NCBI GenBank assembly: GCA_031472005.1
Contig: PZJY01000002.1
Span: 558,001 to 622,000 of the forward strand
Reading direction: 5' to 3'
DNA: 64,000 nucleotides
DNA from: Tetracladium setigerum
Lineage: Eukaryota; Ascomycota; Leotiomycetes; Helotiales
The translations under genes were made by a program, and so were the position numbers. Under the pieces are notes generated by a model, which made no database searches, had not been told where the DNA came from, and worked only from the letters and a program-made list of their open reading frames with translations. Position 1 is the stretch's first letter. Each line of letters starts with the position of its first letter. This document shows positions 23,603 through 35,310 of the stretch, one piece after another.

Positions 23603-26600
23603 ATGATGGCCGGATTTCTACATAGTGGCAGGTCTGCTATACGGGTAAGAATGTCCCAGAACATCTTGATATCAGTCAATTGACCAGCCAAACCAGAGTT
23701 CGACTCCCAGGGCCCTGCTCCCCACTCGATATACCAGAAGTCTCGCAACCGTCCAAAGCAGCAACTCCACCTACAAACCAGACATTGAATCTCGAACTCC
23801 TCCGTATCCCAAGCTTCTCAAGAGATTGAGTGAAGTTCGCCGTGTCCTGGGTGCCTCGAGAGCTCTGACCTTGGCCGAGAAGATCCTCTACTCCCATCTC
23901 GACAACCCAGAGGAAGCCCTCCTCACAAATACCAACAATGGACAAAACATCAGGGGAAATGCGAATCTTAAGCTCAAGCCTGATAGAGTGGCCATGCAGG
24001 ATGCGTCTGCGCAAATGGCATTGTTGCAATTCATGACTTGCAACCTACCATCCACTTCAGTCCCTGCAAGTATTCATTGCGATCATATGATTGTAGGACA
24101 AAGAGGAGCGGATGTGGATTTGCCAGAGTCAATCAAGGGAAACAAGGAGGTCTTCGACTTCTTGGAGTCTGCGGCAAAGAGGTATGGGATTGAGTTCTGG
24201 CCCCAGGAGCTGGAATCATTCACCAAACGGTTTTGGAGAATTATGCCGCGCCGGGATTGATGATGCTCGGAACGGATAGTCATACACCAAATGGTGGAGG
24301 ATTGGGAGCAATTGCGATTGGTGTTGGTGGTGCCGATGCTGTGGATGCTCTTGTGGATTTCCCTTGGGAATTGAAGGCCCCAAAGATTATGGGTGTTAGA
24401 TTGGAAGGAAAGTTGAGTGGATGGGCATCGCCAAAGGACGTCATTCTTTCTCTGGCTGGAAAATTGACCGTCCGGGGTGGTACTGGGTTCATCATTGAGT
24501 ACTTGTATGTATTACTTACTGAAGTTCATAACTTGACAGGCTTCGCCCTGAACAGAGAAGTCTTTGGGAGAATATCCCAGCTCGGAAGGAACTGAATGCT
24601 AATGATCGATCTATTTAGTGGACCTGGAGTTGATACTCTTAGCGCCACTGGCATGGTATGTTGTTTTCCCTTCCTACGTAAAATTTCTCCACCAGGATAT
24701 ATACTAACTTAATACAGGCAACTATCTGCAACAGTTCGTATTCTTTCCTCTTTATCTCCCTGCAGTCTTCCTGCTTTTTTGTTCTCTCGAAAAACTCTTC
24801 AAAAAGTTTCCGTAACGCGGTGTGAAAGATTTACATCATGCACCACCTTCCCCATTCTTAACAACCTTCTCAGCAACGAGTATACTAACGTTTTGTCTAC
24901 AAAGTGGGTGCGGAGGTCGGAGCCACGACAAGTTGTGAGTGAATCCCCCTGTTAAACCCTCTTCTTCGTTATCTTTTGATGCGGAAACATGGCTTCAGAG
25001 ACAGCTTTGGGGAGAGTCTCGGGAATGCTAGCCCCAAAGCCCGAAGAGACACCGCTAATTCTGCCATAGTATTCCCCTTCTCTACACGCCATATTCCATA
25101 CCTCGAATCGACTCACAGATCATCTATTGCTATCCAGGCCCAAACAATTGCTGCACTTCCTTCGATACGCAATCTTCTCAGAGCTGATGAAGGTGCTCAC
25201 TATGACGAGCAAATCACTATTGATCTCTCAACTCTCGAGCCTCATGTCAATGGACCTAATACCCCCGATCTATCTACCCCTCTTTCGGTCTTCTCTCAAG
25301 CTGTTAAAGACAACAAATGGCCAGAAACTGTCTCCGCTGGTCTGATTGGTAGCTGCACGAATAGCTCATACCAGGATATGACAAGGGCAGAAGACTTGGT
25401 CAAGCAAGCCAATGCAGCTGGTCTCAAGCCAGCAACAGACTTCTTCATCACCCCAGGAAGCGAGCAAATTCGAGCCACCCTGGCAAGAGATCAAACCCTC
25501 AACACATTTGAGGAAGCTGGCGGTATTGTCCTAGCAAATGCCTGTGGAGTACGTGTGCCCAACACTTGATTTATAGGAATATACTGACTTTTGGGTGTTT
25601 AGCCTTGCATTGGACAATGGAAGCGAACCGACAATGTCAAGAAAGGCGATTCTAACGCAATCTTCACATCTTACAATCGCAACTTTCGAGGACGAAACGA
25701 TGGTAATCCAGATACCATGAACTTCCTCGCCAGTCCCGAAATTGTTACAGCAATGGCATACGCTGGATCTACCTCTTTCAACCCTCTAACCGACACACTC
25801 ACCACCCCATCTGGAGCCCCTTTCCGTTTCTCTCCACCTGTAGGCCATGAACTACCTGCTTCGGGATTCGAAGAAGGTAACCCTGACTTCCTGCCATCCT
25901 CTGGCGCCCCTCTCCATCAACCCCTGTTGTGGTCTCGCCCACCTCCGACCGTCTTGCCCTTCTCGAGCCTTTTGAACCCTTCCCAGATACTGAACTGTCT
26001 TCTCTTCGCGTCCTCTACAAAGTAAAGGGTAAATGCACAACAGATACCATTTCCGCTGCTGGACCATGGTTGAAATACAAAGGCCATCTCCCAAACATCT
26101 CCCTTAACACCCTCATCACAGCCACCAACGCTCGCACAGACGAAGTCAACGTAGCATACGATGTCGACGGTAGCACATCCTCCATCCCGAGCTCGCCCAA
26201 AGATGGAAAGATCAAGGTCTCACTTGGCTTGTAGTAGCAGAAGACAACTACGGTGAAGGTTCTGCTCGTGAGCATGCCGCCCTGCAACCACGATACCTCG
26301 GTGGTCGTCTCATCCTCGCCAAATCATTCGCACGAATCCACGAGACGAACCTTAAGAAACAGGGTGTGGTACCCCTTACATTCGCCAATGGAGAAGATTA
26401 CTTCAAGATTGACGCGTGCGATGAGGTTACCACCATTGGCTTGTTGGATGTCTTGAAGAGTGGAGGTAAGGGTGAGGTGAAGCTTTCGGTCAAGAAGGCC
26501 GGAACTGGGGAGGTTATCGAGATCCCGACGAAGCATACAATGAGTGAGGATCAATGCGGCTTCATTCTGGCAGGAAGTGCGTTGAATTTGCTTGCCAAGA

Positions 26601-26614
26601 TGAAGAGGGCTTGA
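23603..26614 (+). CDS. Mitochondrial aconitase family protein, Aco2-like, three frame breaks
   Basis: [4Fe-4S] dehydratase; the Aco2/AcoB group is associated with homocitrate dehydration in lysine synthesis. About 808 aa in seven exons (introns 23645-23696, 24505-24618, 24656-24717, 24734-24904, 24935-25069, 25549-25602). The start at 23603 gives an Arg/Ser-rich mitochondrial presequence (MMAGFLHSGRSAIR, then TRYTRSLATVQ). Family motifs: HCDHMIVGQ, GTDSHTPNGGGLG, ATICN joined to MGAEVGATTS, GSCTNSSYQDM (first cluster Cys), ANACG|PCIGQW (other two Cys), and SAREHAALQPRYLGG in the swivel domain. Three single-base losses break the frame: near GGCCCC at 24199-24204, CCCC at 25907-25910 and AAA at 26207-26209. 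Restoring each yields uninterrupted family sequence, and all exon phases then close. The choice of Aco2 over canonical aconitase or homoaconitase is a judgement. Confidence 0.88.
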
Positions 26615-28486
26615 TCTGCCTTTGTCTTCATATCATTAATTTGGCAGTGGCGTTAAATGGATGGTGCTTCGAGTGTAAAATACAGATGTTTTTGGTATAT
26701 CCGGTGGTAAAGAATCAATCAAAAGTCAAATACACTTCTATCTCTTTGTTGCACCACAAAGCCTTACGTTATCCTGTAACATACGCTGCATTTAGTAACT
26801 TGTTCGCGCCTTCTCCGATTCTTCTCCATGAGCACGTTTTACCTGGGTTTCGAATCAAGAGCGGGTGGTCGTGTATCAACTCCCACCATTCCGTTCTGCT
26901 AGAAAAACACCAAATTTCAACACAACATCTTTTGACTTTCCTCGCCGCCACCGGAATTTGTGGCTCAACTCTCAAACCCCTTCCAGAAGAAATGATATCT
27001 TCGATAAGGGGGTGGTTATCGAAGGATTTGATCCACAAACACAAACAGCAACAAGGACAGGCCTTCACGGCAGATTCCGTGCGATGCGCAACAAAGAGGA
27101 AGAATCTGGTAGAGTTTCACCGAGAAAAAATCAAATTACCGGCGGGAAGATGTTTTAAGATTACGGTATGATGAAAGATGGGTAGGTTGGCCAGGACCAG
27201 CTTTACGGAGATTTTTGCTGCGATTTGCAACAGATTTTGTAGGTACGAAGGTAGGCTGGCTTGTGGACTGGGTGAAAATTAATAAATATGAAGATGAAAT
27301 GAAAGCTGCAAAACACAAATGCCAAAAAAAATGAAGAAGCATAAAAGTCATGCCGTAATCTCAGGTAGGTACCACGTTTTAAGTTCTCAATTATGCTGCA
27401 TTAAGGATTCCGATTTTCGTTTCCCTTTTGGAAAAGATCAGATGAATCGTTTTCGAGCATTGTCAAAATATGACAGAAACGTAGCGATAAACCCAACCCA
27501 AAATCAACATGGCTCTGCCATACCCATGGCTAGCTGGGGTTTCCTTGATTCGGCTGAGCCGTTCCATCGGGCCATCCTCGATACTGTAAGCCAGCCAGAC
27601 AGTCAGTCAGTCAGCAGTCACCCAGTCAGATTCCAACTGGCAACCGCTGCGATGATACCTTGTTTTTTTTGTTGCACGTCGTAAGCAAAGCTCGATATAA
27701 GCATATGGGGTGGACGGACGAGAGGTTCTTAAGCATGTTTGGCGAGGTAGAAAGCGAGGTAGGTAAGGTATGCTTATATCGTGTGGAGCGATTTGGGGTT
27801 ATGCCTAATTAAGCATAGGTATCTACGCAGAGAGGCTATGGTTGTAAACGAGAATCCTTATAGAGGATAGGAATTTGACTTTATCTCCTCATTGAATCCT
27901 TTTGTTTTCTGTGCGTAGTTGCTGATTTGAACGATTAATTCTTCCTCGTCCCGAGACTACTTACCTCACTTCACAATCAGTCAGTCCCAATGGAAGTCAA
28001 CCGAATAAATTGTATGGCTTTGGGTTTCTTTTTCGATCGTCGTATCATGTTGGACTGTCGTCTAGAGATGTAAGTAGATGGATACATCAGCAGGGCTCAA
28101 GCTCAAGTATCCACCAATATTCGGCTAGATCTCAGTCAGCAATTTGTCCAACACCGTTATCTCTTTGAAATTATCTTTCCATAGACAGATGCGACTAAAA
28201 TGTCAAATCAAAGGAAGATTTGCAATATTTGTAATGCCCCAATTTACATTGAAACAACTCTCAACGCCAGCCAACAAAATTTTGACATACCCTGCCTAAC
28301 TCAGGCTCAACCCAAGCAAGCACTTGCCCGAAAACAACTCTTCCCAAACCAAACGACATAGTCAGATTTCGGTCGTGGCTTTATTTCAGAACTTCATCAC
28401 CATAAAAAGCCTCGTTTGATTGATTTTGTATTATTCCCACCTATGTTGCTCCGAAAACTCCGAAAACCTCTCCTAAAAATGCCAAA
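26615..28486. other. Intergenic between convergent genes
   Basis: About 1.9 kb between the 3' ends of the aconitase and the next minus-strand gene. A small CAGT repeat is present near 27595-27625. No gene was recognised. Confidence 0.4.
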
Positions 28487-31145
28487 TCAAACAACAAACA
28501 TGACGCCAACAAACATAAAAATTATCCCACCAATAAACTCCTCAATACCATATCTCCTCCTTACATTTGCAGAGCTGGTAAACTCCGGAATTGGACTACC
28601 AGTAGGCCTTCTTGTCGACGTCGAAGTCAAATTTCCCAACCCACCAGCAGTGCTCGAGAAGTTCGATCCCACAACAACCACTGGAGTTGGTAAAGTCAAC
28701 TTAGTCGGCGCAGACGTAATAGAAGCTGGAGAATCTCCTCCACCACCCATTATTGAATCAATAATCGCGCCAACTTGCGTCGTGGTCGGAACAACTGGTA
28801 CCGCCGACGTCCCTGTCGTTACTAGGCTCGCCGTAGTTTCTAGCGATAAATTGGGAGTTTTTGTTGGCGAGCTATTTTGGAAAGTTAATCTGGTCGAGGA
28901 CGTTACATTTGTTCCTGCTGCAATTGAAGCTGTTCCATTGACCGTATTGTGAGTGTGGTTCAGACCACGATTGTTCAACCCAAGCGCAAAGCACCCTCCA
29001 CCGTTCCATCCATATCCCCAACTTCCCTTCCCGGCATTTATATTCACAGTGAACGATCCGCCGCCTCCAGAGATTGGTTGGAAAGTGACACCTTCTAGAG
29101 CTTTTCCGGATACGAGATCGAACAGTGTGAGGTCTGTTGCTGTGTTGATCATACTTCCTGCTGATTTCGAGTAGGAGAGAGAGATCTGCGCGCGGCGGTA
29201 CAGTACATCTTTGTCTTTCTCATCTGGAATTTGAGGTTTTTTGTTGATTTCTGCGCTGAGATCTGACAGATAGGATTTGATTGGTATTGTATCCAGCGAG
29301 ATGTTGCGGGGAATGACATGTGTTGTGTTCGCTAGCGAGATCGAATTCGAGACTGGGTACACACATGCCACAGATCCGACAATTTGGATCGTGCTATTCT
29401 TGATATCAAAAGGAAGTGGAATATCCGAAGCAGATGTTGGATTGACGAGTGCCGCATATGCGTTTTGCGGATGTAGGTCTGCTTCCCGTCCCTTGATTCT
29501 GAGTGAAAATGCTCCTACGGTCACATCAATATCCGGTCCTGTAGCCGTCGATAATTCCACAACTGCAATTTGTGAACCGGTAGACTCATATTGAGCGATA
29601 ATTTCCCCTGTGATTGCATCACGCTTCCAGTGAAACTGGTCCTTTAACGATTTCGGCACCACCGATGAAGGATCATACATCAACTGCTCGATAACAGACA
29701 CATCGATTCCGAAATTCTTCATATCCTCGGGCTTACTGATACGGCCGGTATCATGCAACCATTTGTAAAAGTAGTAGTTACGGAATTCTCGCGCGGCGGT
29801 GGGGACGAGCACCTCACCGGCTAGTTTCGAAGGGAGAAATGGGATTTCGCCTTGATCGCTTTCAATATCAAAGCCTGGAGTGACGGCGCATTTGAAGAAT
29901 GTTTCGTGTTCTTTAGACAGATCTTGGATTTTCTGCCTGAGTTGATCGTTACTGGGTGTCTTGGTTACCATATTTTTGATGTATTCTGAGAAGTATGGAC
30001 CGAGCTGTAAATGAAGGAAATCAGTCTGGAGCGAAGAAATATGGGACAAACACGAACCGCGTCCGTAAAATGACCGAGTCCAGCGAAAGCTGCACCCCAT
30101 GTGTTCGCCTGTCCGAATCCTAGCAAGAACTTGGGGAAACCCGGATTCAGAATTTGTTGTTGGGTTAGAGAGTCGCTGACCATCTCCCCAAGAGCATCAG
30201 CTTGGGCTATCCTCCATTATTAGTCTCCATATCCACACTTTGAGATCTTAGGAATGAACGAACCAGCGCTTTGTGCAATATGTACCGGATCACTAGCTTC
30301 GTTTGCAATCCTCCCAAAAATGTCCTGCTCGAATGGGAGAGGCCCATCGAGATCGCACTCCTTTGGGTTTTTCTTCTTCACTTCATTGACACGGTCACAA
30401 CCTGAATTAGGACAGTCACTTCGAAGACAGACGATATTGACCATTTGGCCGTAAAATCCTGCAGAGTTTTTGCCGTTTGCTAGGGCGATGTCGTAATCTT
30501 TGATTATGGTGTCAACCTTTTCAACAGCGCTTTAGTACTGTACTTCAACATATAGACTAAGAACTTGTTACTTACGACATCGCAGGTCACGCCTTTCTCC
30601 GTAGGCGGCTTTGCCGCAGGATCTGGTGGGCCTAGGCTCGAGATATAATCGTCGATATAGATCTGCCAGCTAAGTCAATTGATGAGGTAGTGCTTAGTCG
30701 TCGAGCAATACTAACCGACCCAGGCAAGAAGCAACACCAATCCAGCACGAAAGAATGATCAGACGGACCTCCACAAGCAGTCAAACAGCTTCCTGCAGAT
30801 GTGCAGACCCGCCCTGTAGCCCTGTTGAAGCGCGTATCGACGTGAGAGGGATCACCACATTGATCTTGTGGTTGTTAGACAGTTTTACCAATCATTTAAA
30901 ATGGGCAACTTACTCAGAAGAAGTGGTTTAAAGCATCCATTGACGAGGATAGAATCGATACCGCAGGCTAGAGCCGCCCCGATTTGTGCAGTCTCAAGGG
31001 ACTGTGGAATACCTGCTGTTTTACAACGGACACAATAACTTCCATCTGCATAATCGTTTCTACTTGCAATCTGCGAGTATGCAGTGTGGAAAATCAACGA
31101 GAGTAAAACAAATCCAGATCGCAGGAAAGGTCGCCTACCCGCCAT
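28487..31145 (-). CDS. Secreted protein with C-terminal hydrophobic tail, function unknown
   Basis: About 795 aa, six exons (introns 30865-30913, 30663-30715, 30517-30575, 30207-30263, 30005-30057), all phases consistent. A signal peptide starts at 31145 (SGFVLLSLIFHTAYSQ). The N-terminal ectodomain is Cys-rich: GSYCVRCKTAGIPQSL, GCFKP, RVCTSAGSCLTACGG, LDWCCFLPGS. The middle part is larger and mixed; the last ~150 residues before the tail are Thr/Ser/Val-rich with many N-x-S/T sites. The protein ends in a hydrophobic segment (GGIIFMFVGVMFVV), so it is either GPI-anchored or single-pass. I do not recognise a family. The acceptor of the third intron (TGAAAAG) was chosen on phase. Probable role at the cell surface; more cannot be said. 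Confidence 0.78.
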
Positions 31146-32320
31146 GGTGTTTGGGATTCGCTGTCAACAGATGGATACGTAGGGAACGACCATAAAAACG
31201 GAATCAAGGGAAAAGGATCATAAAGTACGAAGAAAAGTAAACCTAACCATGAGGCTGGAAAACGCCTTGCCCAAAGCTTCGAGACCTTGCTCTGGATCTG
31301 GATCATCCATTCAAACCTACCCTTTGCATAACAATATGCAACGCCATCTAGTCGAATAGCTTGCGGTTCTATGAATCGCTCGAGGCGCTCGCGGCGGTGG
31401 CTCACCCGCCTCTGGTCACACCACTCGATGAAGGCAAGTCGTTGGTCGAGTCTCTGCCGTGGAATCGGAACAAGTCTCTTTTGGCTGCAGAGCTGAAAAT
31501 TTGAGGAAGGCTTAATTAAGTTGAAGCGTACCTCAGCCCTAGGATTGGGTATGCATGTCTTCGGAATTTACAGTTTTGTGGATTGCTTGGACGGCAGAAG
31601 TGAATTTTGCTTCATCGAGCAGCGAGAGGGATACTGTAGATATATGATAGATATTATTGAAACAAGAATGCAAAACTTCCAGATGATTTAGCAACTGAGT
31701 TTTTGTTGAAAATAGATAAAGAGACTCACCTATCCCTCAATTCTACCGCCTCTAGTTACACCTGCAAACACTAGTTTCAAAACTCATCTGGTCAAACCTT
31801 TTCTGACAGAAAAGACAATAGAGTCGATGAGCGAATGCTTGTGAAATTGAAGTACAACGTAAAAGATACTATTTTTATCTGATTTTCGGGTTTGGCCTGC
31901 GAACTATGAGCATGTTGATAGTGTGACTGTTGGAAACTGCCACACAACGACAACTGGGATGGCATTAGCGCGAAAGTACGGAAAGTGCCGTTGCTGGTAG
32001 AAGGACTACTTACTAAAGAAACTTGAAATTTGTTGTGTCTTGAAGAAAGCAGAATTTGGAGCTGGATGAGGACGTGCAAACAGACTGATACTCACCTCTC
32101 CTAAAAAGAAAAAAAAAAAGATGAAGGAAGCCCTCTGCATAAAAGTCCAAAATAAACAAAAATCTAACAATAAGATTCCCCCTCAAAACCCCCGGTATAT
32201 CCATTCAAAAAGAGCTCTACCAACCAGGCACGCCTCAACTCAATGCCCCCATTTCAAACTAGGCAAAAAAGGCTTCAAAAAAAGCAAAAACATACTCCGA
32301 ATTGAATCGGAGTCACATGA
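31146..32320. other. Intergenic, promoter of secreted protein
   Basis: About 1.2 kb upstream of the tailed secreted protein. No coding sequence was recognised. Confidence 0.4.
32280..32292 (-). terminator. Probable Pol III terminator of tRNA-Arg
   Basis: Runs of A on the + strand (T on the transcribed sense) about 30 nt past the tRNA 3' end are the first T-runs of four or more after it. Confidence 0.55.
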
Positions 32321-32392
32321 TGACCTACGCAGGGATCGAACCTGCAATCTCTTGATTCGTAGTCAAGCGCCTTGCCATTGGGCCAGCAGGCC
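32321..32392 (-). tRNA. tRNA-Arg (anticodon ACG)
   Basis: On the minus strand the sequence folds as a cloverleaf without an intron. The acceptor stem pairs GGCCTGC with GTAGGTC (two G-U pairs), with A as discriminator. The D-arm has GCCC..GGC. The anticodon stem CTTGA/TCAAG encloses the loop CTACGAA, giving anticodon ACG. The T-arm is GCAGG-TTCGATC-CCTGC. T-rich stretches just beyond its 3' end (32280-32292, read as T on the minus strand) would serve as a Pol III terminator. Confidence 0.95.
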
Positions 32393-35310
32393 AGTTTTGT
32401 GAACTTGGATGAAGGCCAGAGGGCTTATTTGCTATTATAAAGGTCACTACAAAATGGGGTTTTGATTGGATGAGTTTGTTCGTGCCTTCCTTTCAGAGAT
32501 GGAGAACTTTTTCTGCTGGGTCGGCAGCTCGGGTGGATGAAATTTTCACTCGCTCGCTTGTGGTGGGGGAGGGATGACGGATGGACCGGGGTTCACTATC
32601 TAAGAACAGGGGAGGGGCTCGAGGGGTCAGGGTCCTTTTCAAGTCCTCTCAGTTTTTATAATGGCCTGGGGGAAAAGTTGCTCTGGAGTGAAGGATTAAC
32701 AGAGGATGCTCTCATAATACATATCCAAATTTCCTTGTTGCTGAAATCAACAGTATCTTACTTAACGAGTAACAAGATATTTACTCACAAATCAACAGGT
32801 TGATGTGATAGCCATACAGTTGCAATGGAACTGTGAATACAGCACGAGTAATATACTATCCTTTTGCATTACTCGCCTGTCTGGATATCTCAATTACAGA
32901 CAAGCCCTTGGTTGCTCAAACCTTGTGATAGTATACGTTTAATATAACGATAAGAGAAGGCTACGGGACTGGAGTTGGACCTGACGCATAGCGAAAGAAG
33001 CCTGCCACAAAATAGAAGCGGCAAACTTGGTTTAGAATCTGCCAAAATCCTGACGACGCACAAAGCAAACACAGACACTCTAAATCAACATTATAACTAA
33101 AGTCCCTTCGATATTCCTGTATTTAGGAAGACTTAAGTCGAGTAAAAGGAGTCTTTTTAGACAGAGCGGCCATGAAGCTCCAGGAGGAATCACAAGAATT
33201 GAAGGATGCATATACGTAGCATGCGATCTCAACCGCGCCAAACAGATCAAGTAAAAAAATCCGCCGCCACGCTTTCTAGGCCCTTAACGACAAGAGACAA
33301 AATACCAGTGAAAGACACTTACTCTATGAGAATTTGAGGCAAGGAAGTCGAAGTTCTCAACTGCTTCCTTGATAGACCGTATAATCGAAACGGTTCGTCC
33401 CGATCGGAAAACGAGAGAGACAGTACCTTCCTCTACCAATACTTTTACCTTTCTGGCACATCTACATATCACTAAGTAGTCCTTTTTATCAAAACCATAG
33501 ATTTTATTTAAAAAAAATATCTTTTCATTCCCATATTTTCTGTGATTTGCACATGCCCTGTTCTGTCGATCCTTTTTGTGACAGCCTGTACGAATATATT
33601 CACCATTGTATTACCTCTCCTGCTCACTCACTCATTACCATTCCTCGAAATTCAAGCAAACTTCACTCTCATATAAGATTTTTTATACCATAGACAGTTC
33701 GCCTCATTAAAGGAAGAAGATGCGAAGAAAAATATCATCCCAGACATCCATCCCTTCATCCTACCACAAATTCCCATTCTCAAAAGTTACTACTGCTCCT
33801 GCCAGTAGCAGTAGGGTAGGCAGTGATACATATATTTCCATTATCCTTCCACCCAGATACAACCCCCCCCCCCCCCCCAAAAGGTCAATCCTATTCCATC
33901 TCCCATACTCATCATCGACAATATCTTTCCCTCTTCTTGCGACGATCAATCTTTCCTCATCTCTTTAATATCGTTCTTAAACTTGCTCGTCCCTGATATT
34001 ATATTCAATATCAAATTCAGTTCTACAACTACCAGACTAGACCCTGGTCGTCTCCGCAAACTCAATATCGAATCCAATTCTATTTCTTGCAGTAATCGAT
34101 CTTGCCCGTCTCCTTCACATTGTCTTCGAACCATAGCTTCTCTCTATAACCATGGTTCGATGCAATAATTTGGCCTAGGCCAAGAGACGACTATTTTGGG
34201 CCGTTAATCTTCGAACTATAATAATACTAGATATTAGTTTAACTTTGGCATAAGCTGAGGACAACTACAATGCCAAATACCGTAAGGTTCGTAAGAGATA
34301 TGGGAGGGGGAGGGCACGCCAGTTTGCAAATCATCGCATCCGAATGGTTCAAATCATTTCCGGCAATGCGACACCAACCAAAAAGAGGCTATGGAAATAA
34401 TGTTGGGATTCATTTCATCAAGAAGCGTATCGCGGAAAGCAATGCGGAAGATTCACAAAGCAGTTTTGAAAGGAGAGAGATGTCCACCTGCTATCATATT
34501 ACCCCACCTACATTTTAGATAAATATACCTCGTTCAACAACAACAACAAAAACACAGAGTGCACCCAAAAAGAGAAGGGTCCCTCCAAAGCAACAAAAAT
34601 CCATATGTAGGTATGCTTGCTCTTTCTCTCATTTGAGTTTGTCCTCCCTTCCTTTCTGCTATTGTTCCTACCACTACACTCCCAAAGGAAAAAAAAAAAC
34701 CAAACAACAGGAAGAACACAAAAAGAATAAAGAAGTAGTAGGAAAGGGAAGAAGAAGAAGAAAAAGAAAGGGGAAGGGGAAGAAGGAGTTTCACACACTC
34801 TCTGCTCTCTTCCTCCACCACCCTTCCTCTCATGTCCAACGACTACGCAACACCCACTTACTCACTCACCTACTTACATATTCACTTACTTACCCACTAC
34901 CTAACACTTACACTTCACTCTTTTTCCACAAAGACTAAGCCTCCAAAAACAAAAAAACAAACAAGAGAGAGGACCAAATCACGAACAATGACTTCGTTTC
35001 TTTCGTCTACCACACAACACTACACTATTCACTTCCTCATTTCCTAATTTCCCTCCTTCTTCTCCTCCCTTACCCCCCTTCCCCCATTCCTACCTTCCCT
35101 CCTTCCCATCAGCTGCCTACTTGTTGCTTCCCTCCCCTTCACTTCACTTCCCCACCGCTCTCTCAATGCCAGTCAATCCCGCCGCCGCCGCTTACAGCCA
35201 GAAAAAAAAAAGATTCCGCAAATTGAAACAAAAAAGAGAAAAACGACCGACAACTTTGCCCAAACCAAAATAATGAACCCGTTAGACACACACGCGCGAA
35301 CACACAATGT
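32393..35310. other. Long intergenic region between tRNA and Rsp5
   Basis: 2.9 kb with no convincing gene. It holds a run of 16 C at 33863-33878. From about 34500 onward the + strand is strongly C/T- and then A/C-rich with ACTT/ACTC short repeats (34850-34920). Open frames there are low-complexity Phe/Leu or Lys runs. The stretch next to 35310 is the 3' region of Rsp5. Confidence 0.4.
33863..33878. repeat. Homopolymer run of 16 C
   Basis: Uninterrupted C run in intergenic DNA. True length is uncertain given the homopolymer problems elsewhere in this window. Confidence 0.7.

Noticed and set aside
34508..34839. Phe/Leu-rich minus-strand frames downstream of Rsp5
   Set aside because: They come from a long pyrimidine/purine tract; membrane-like look is an artefact of base composition.
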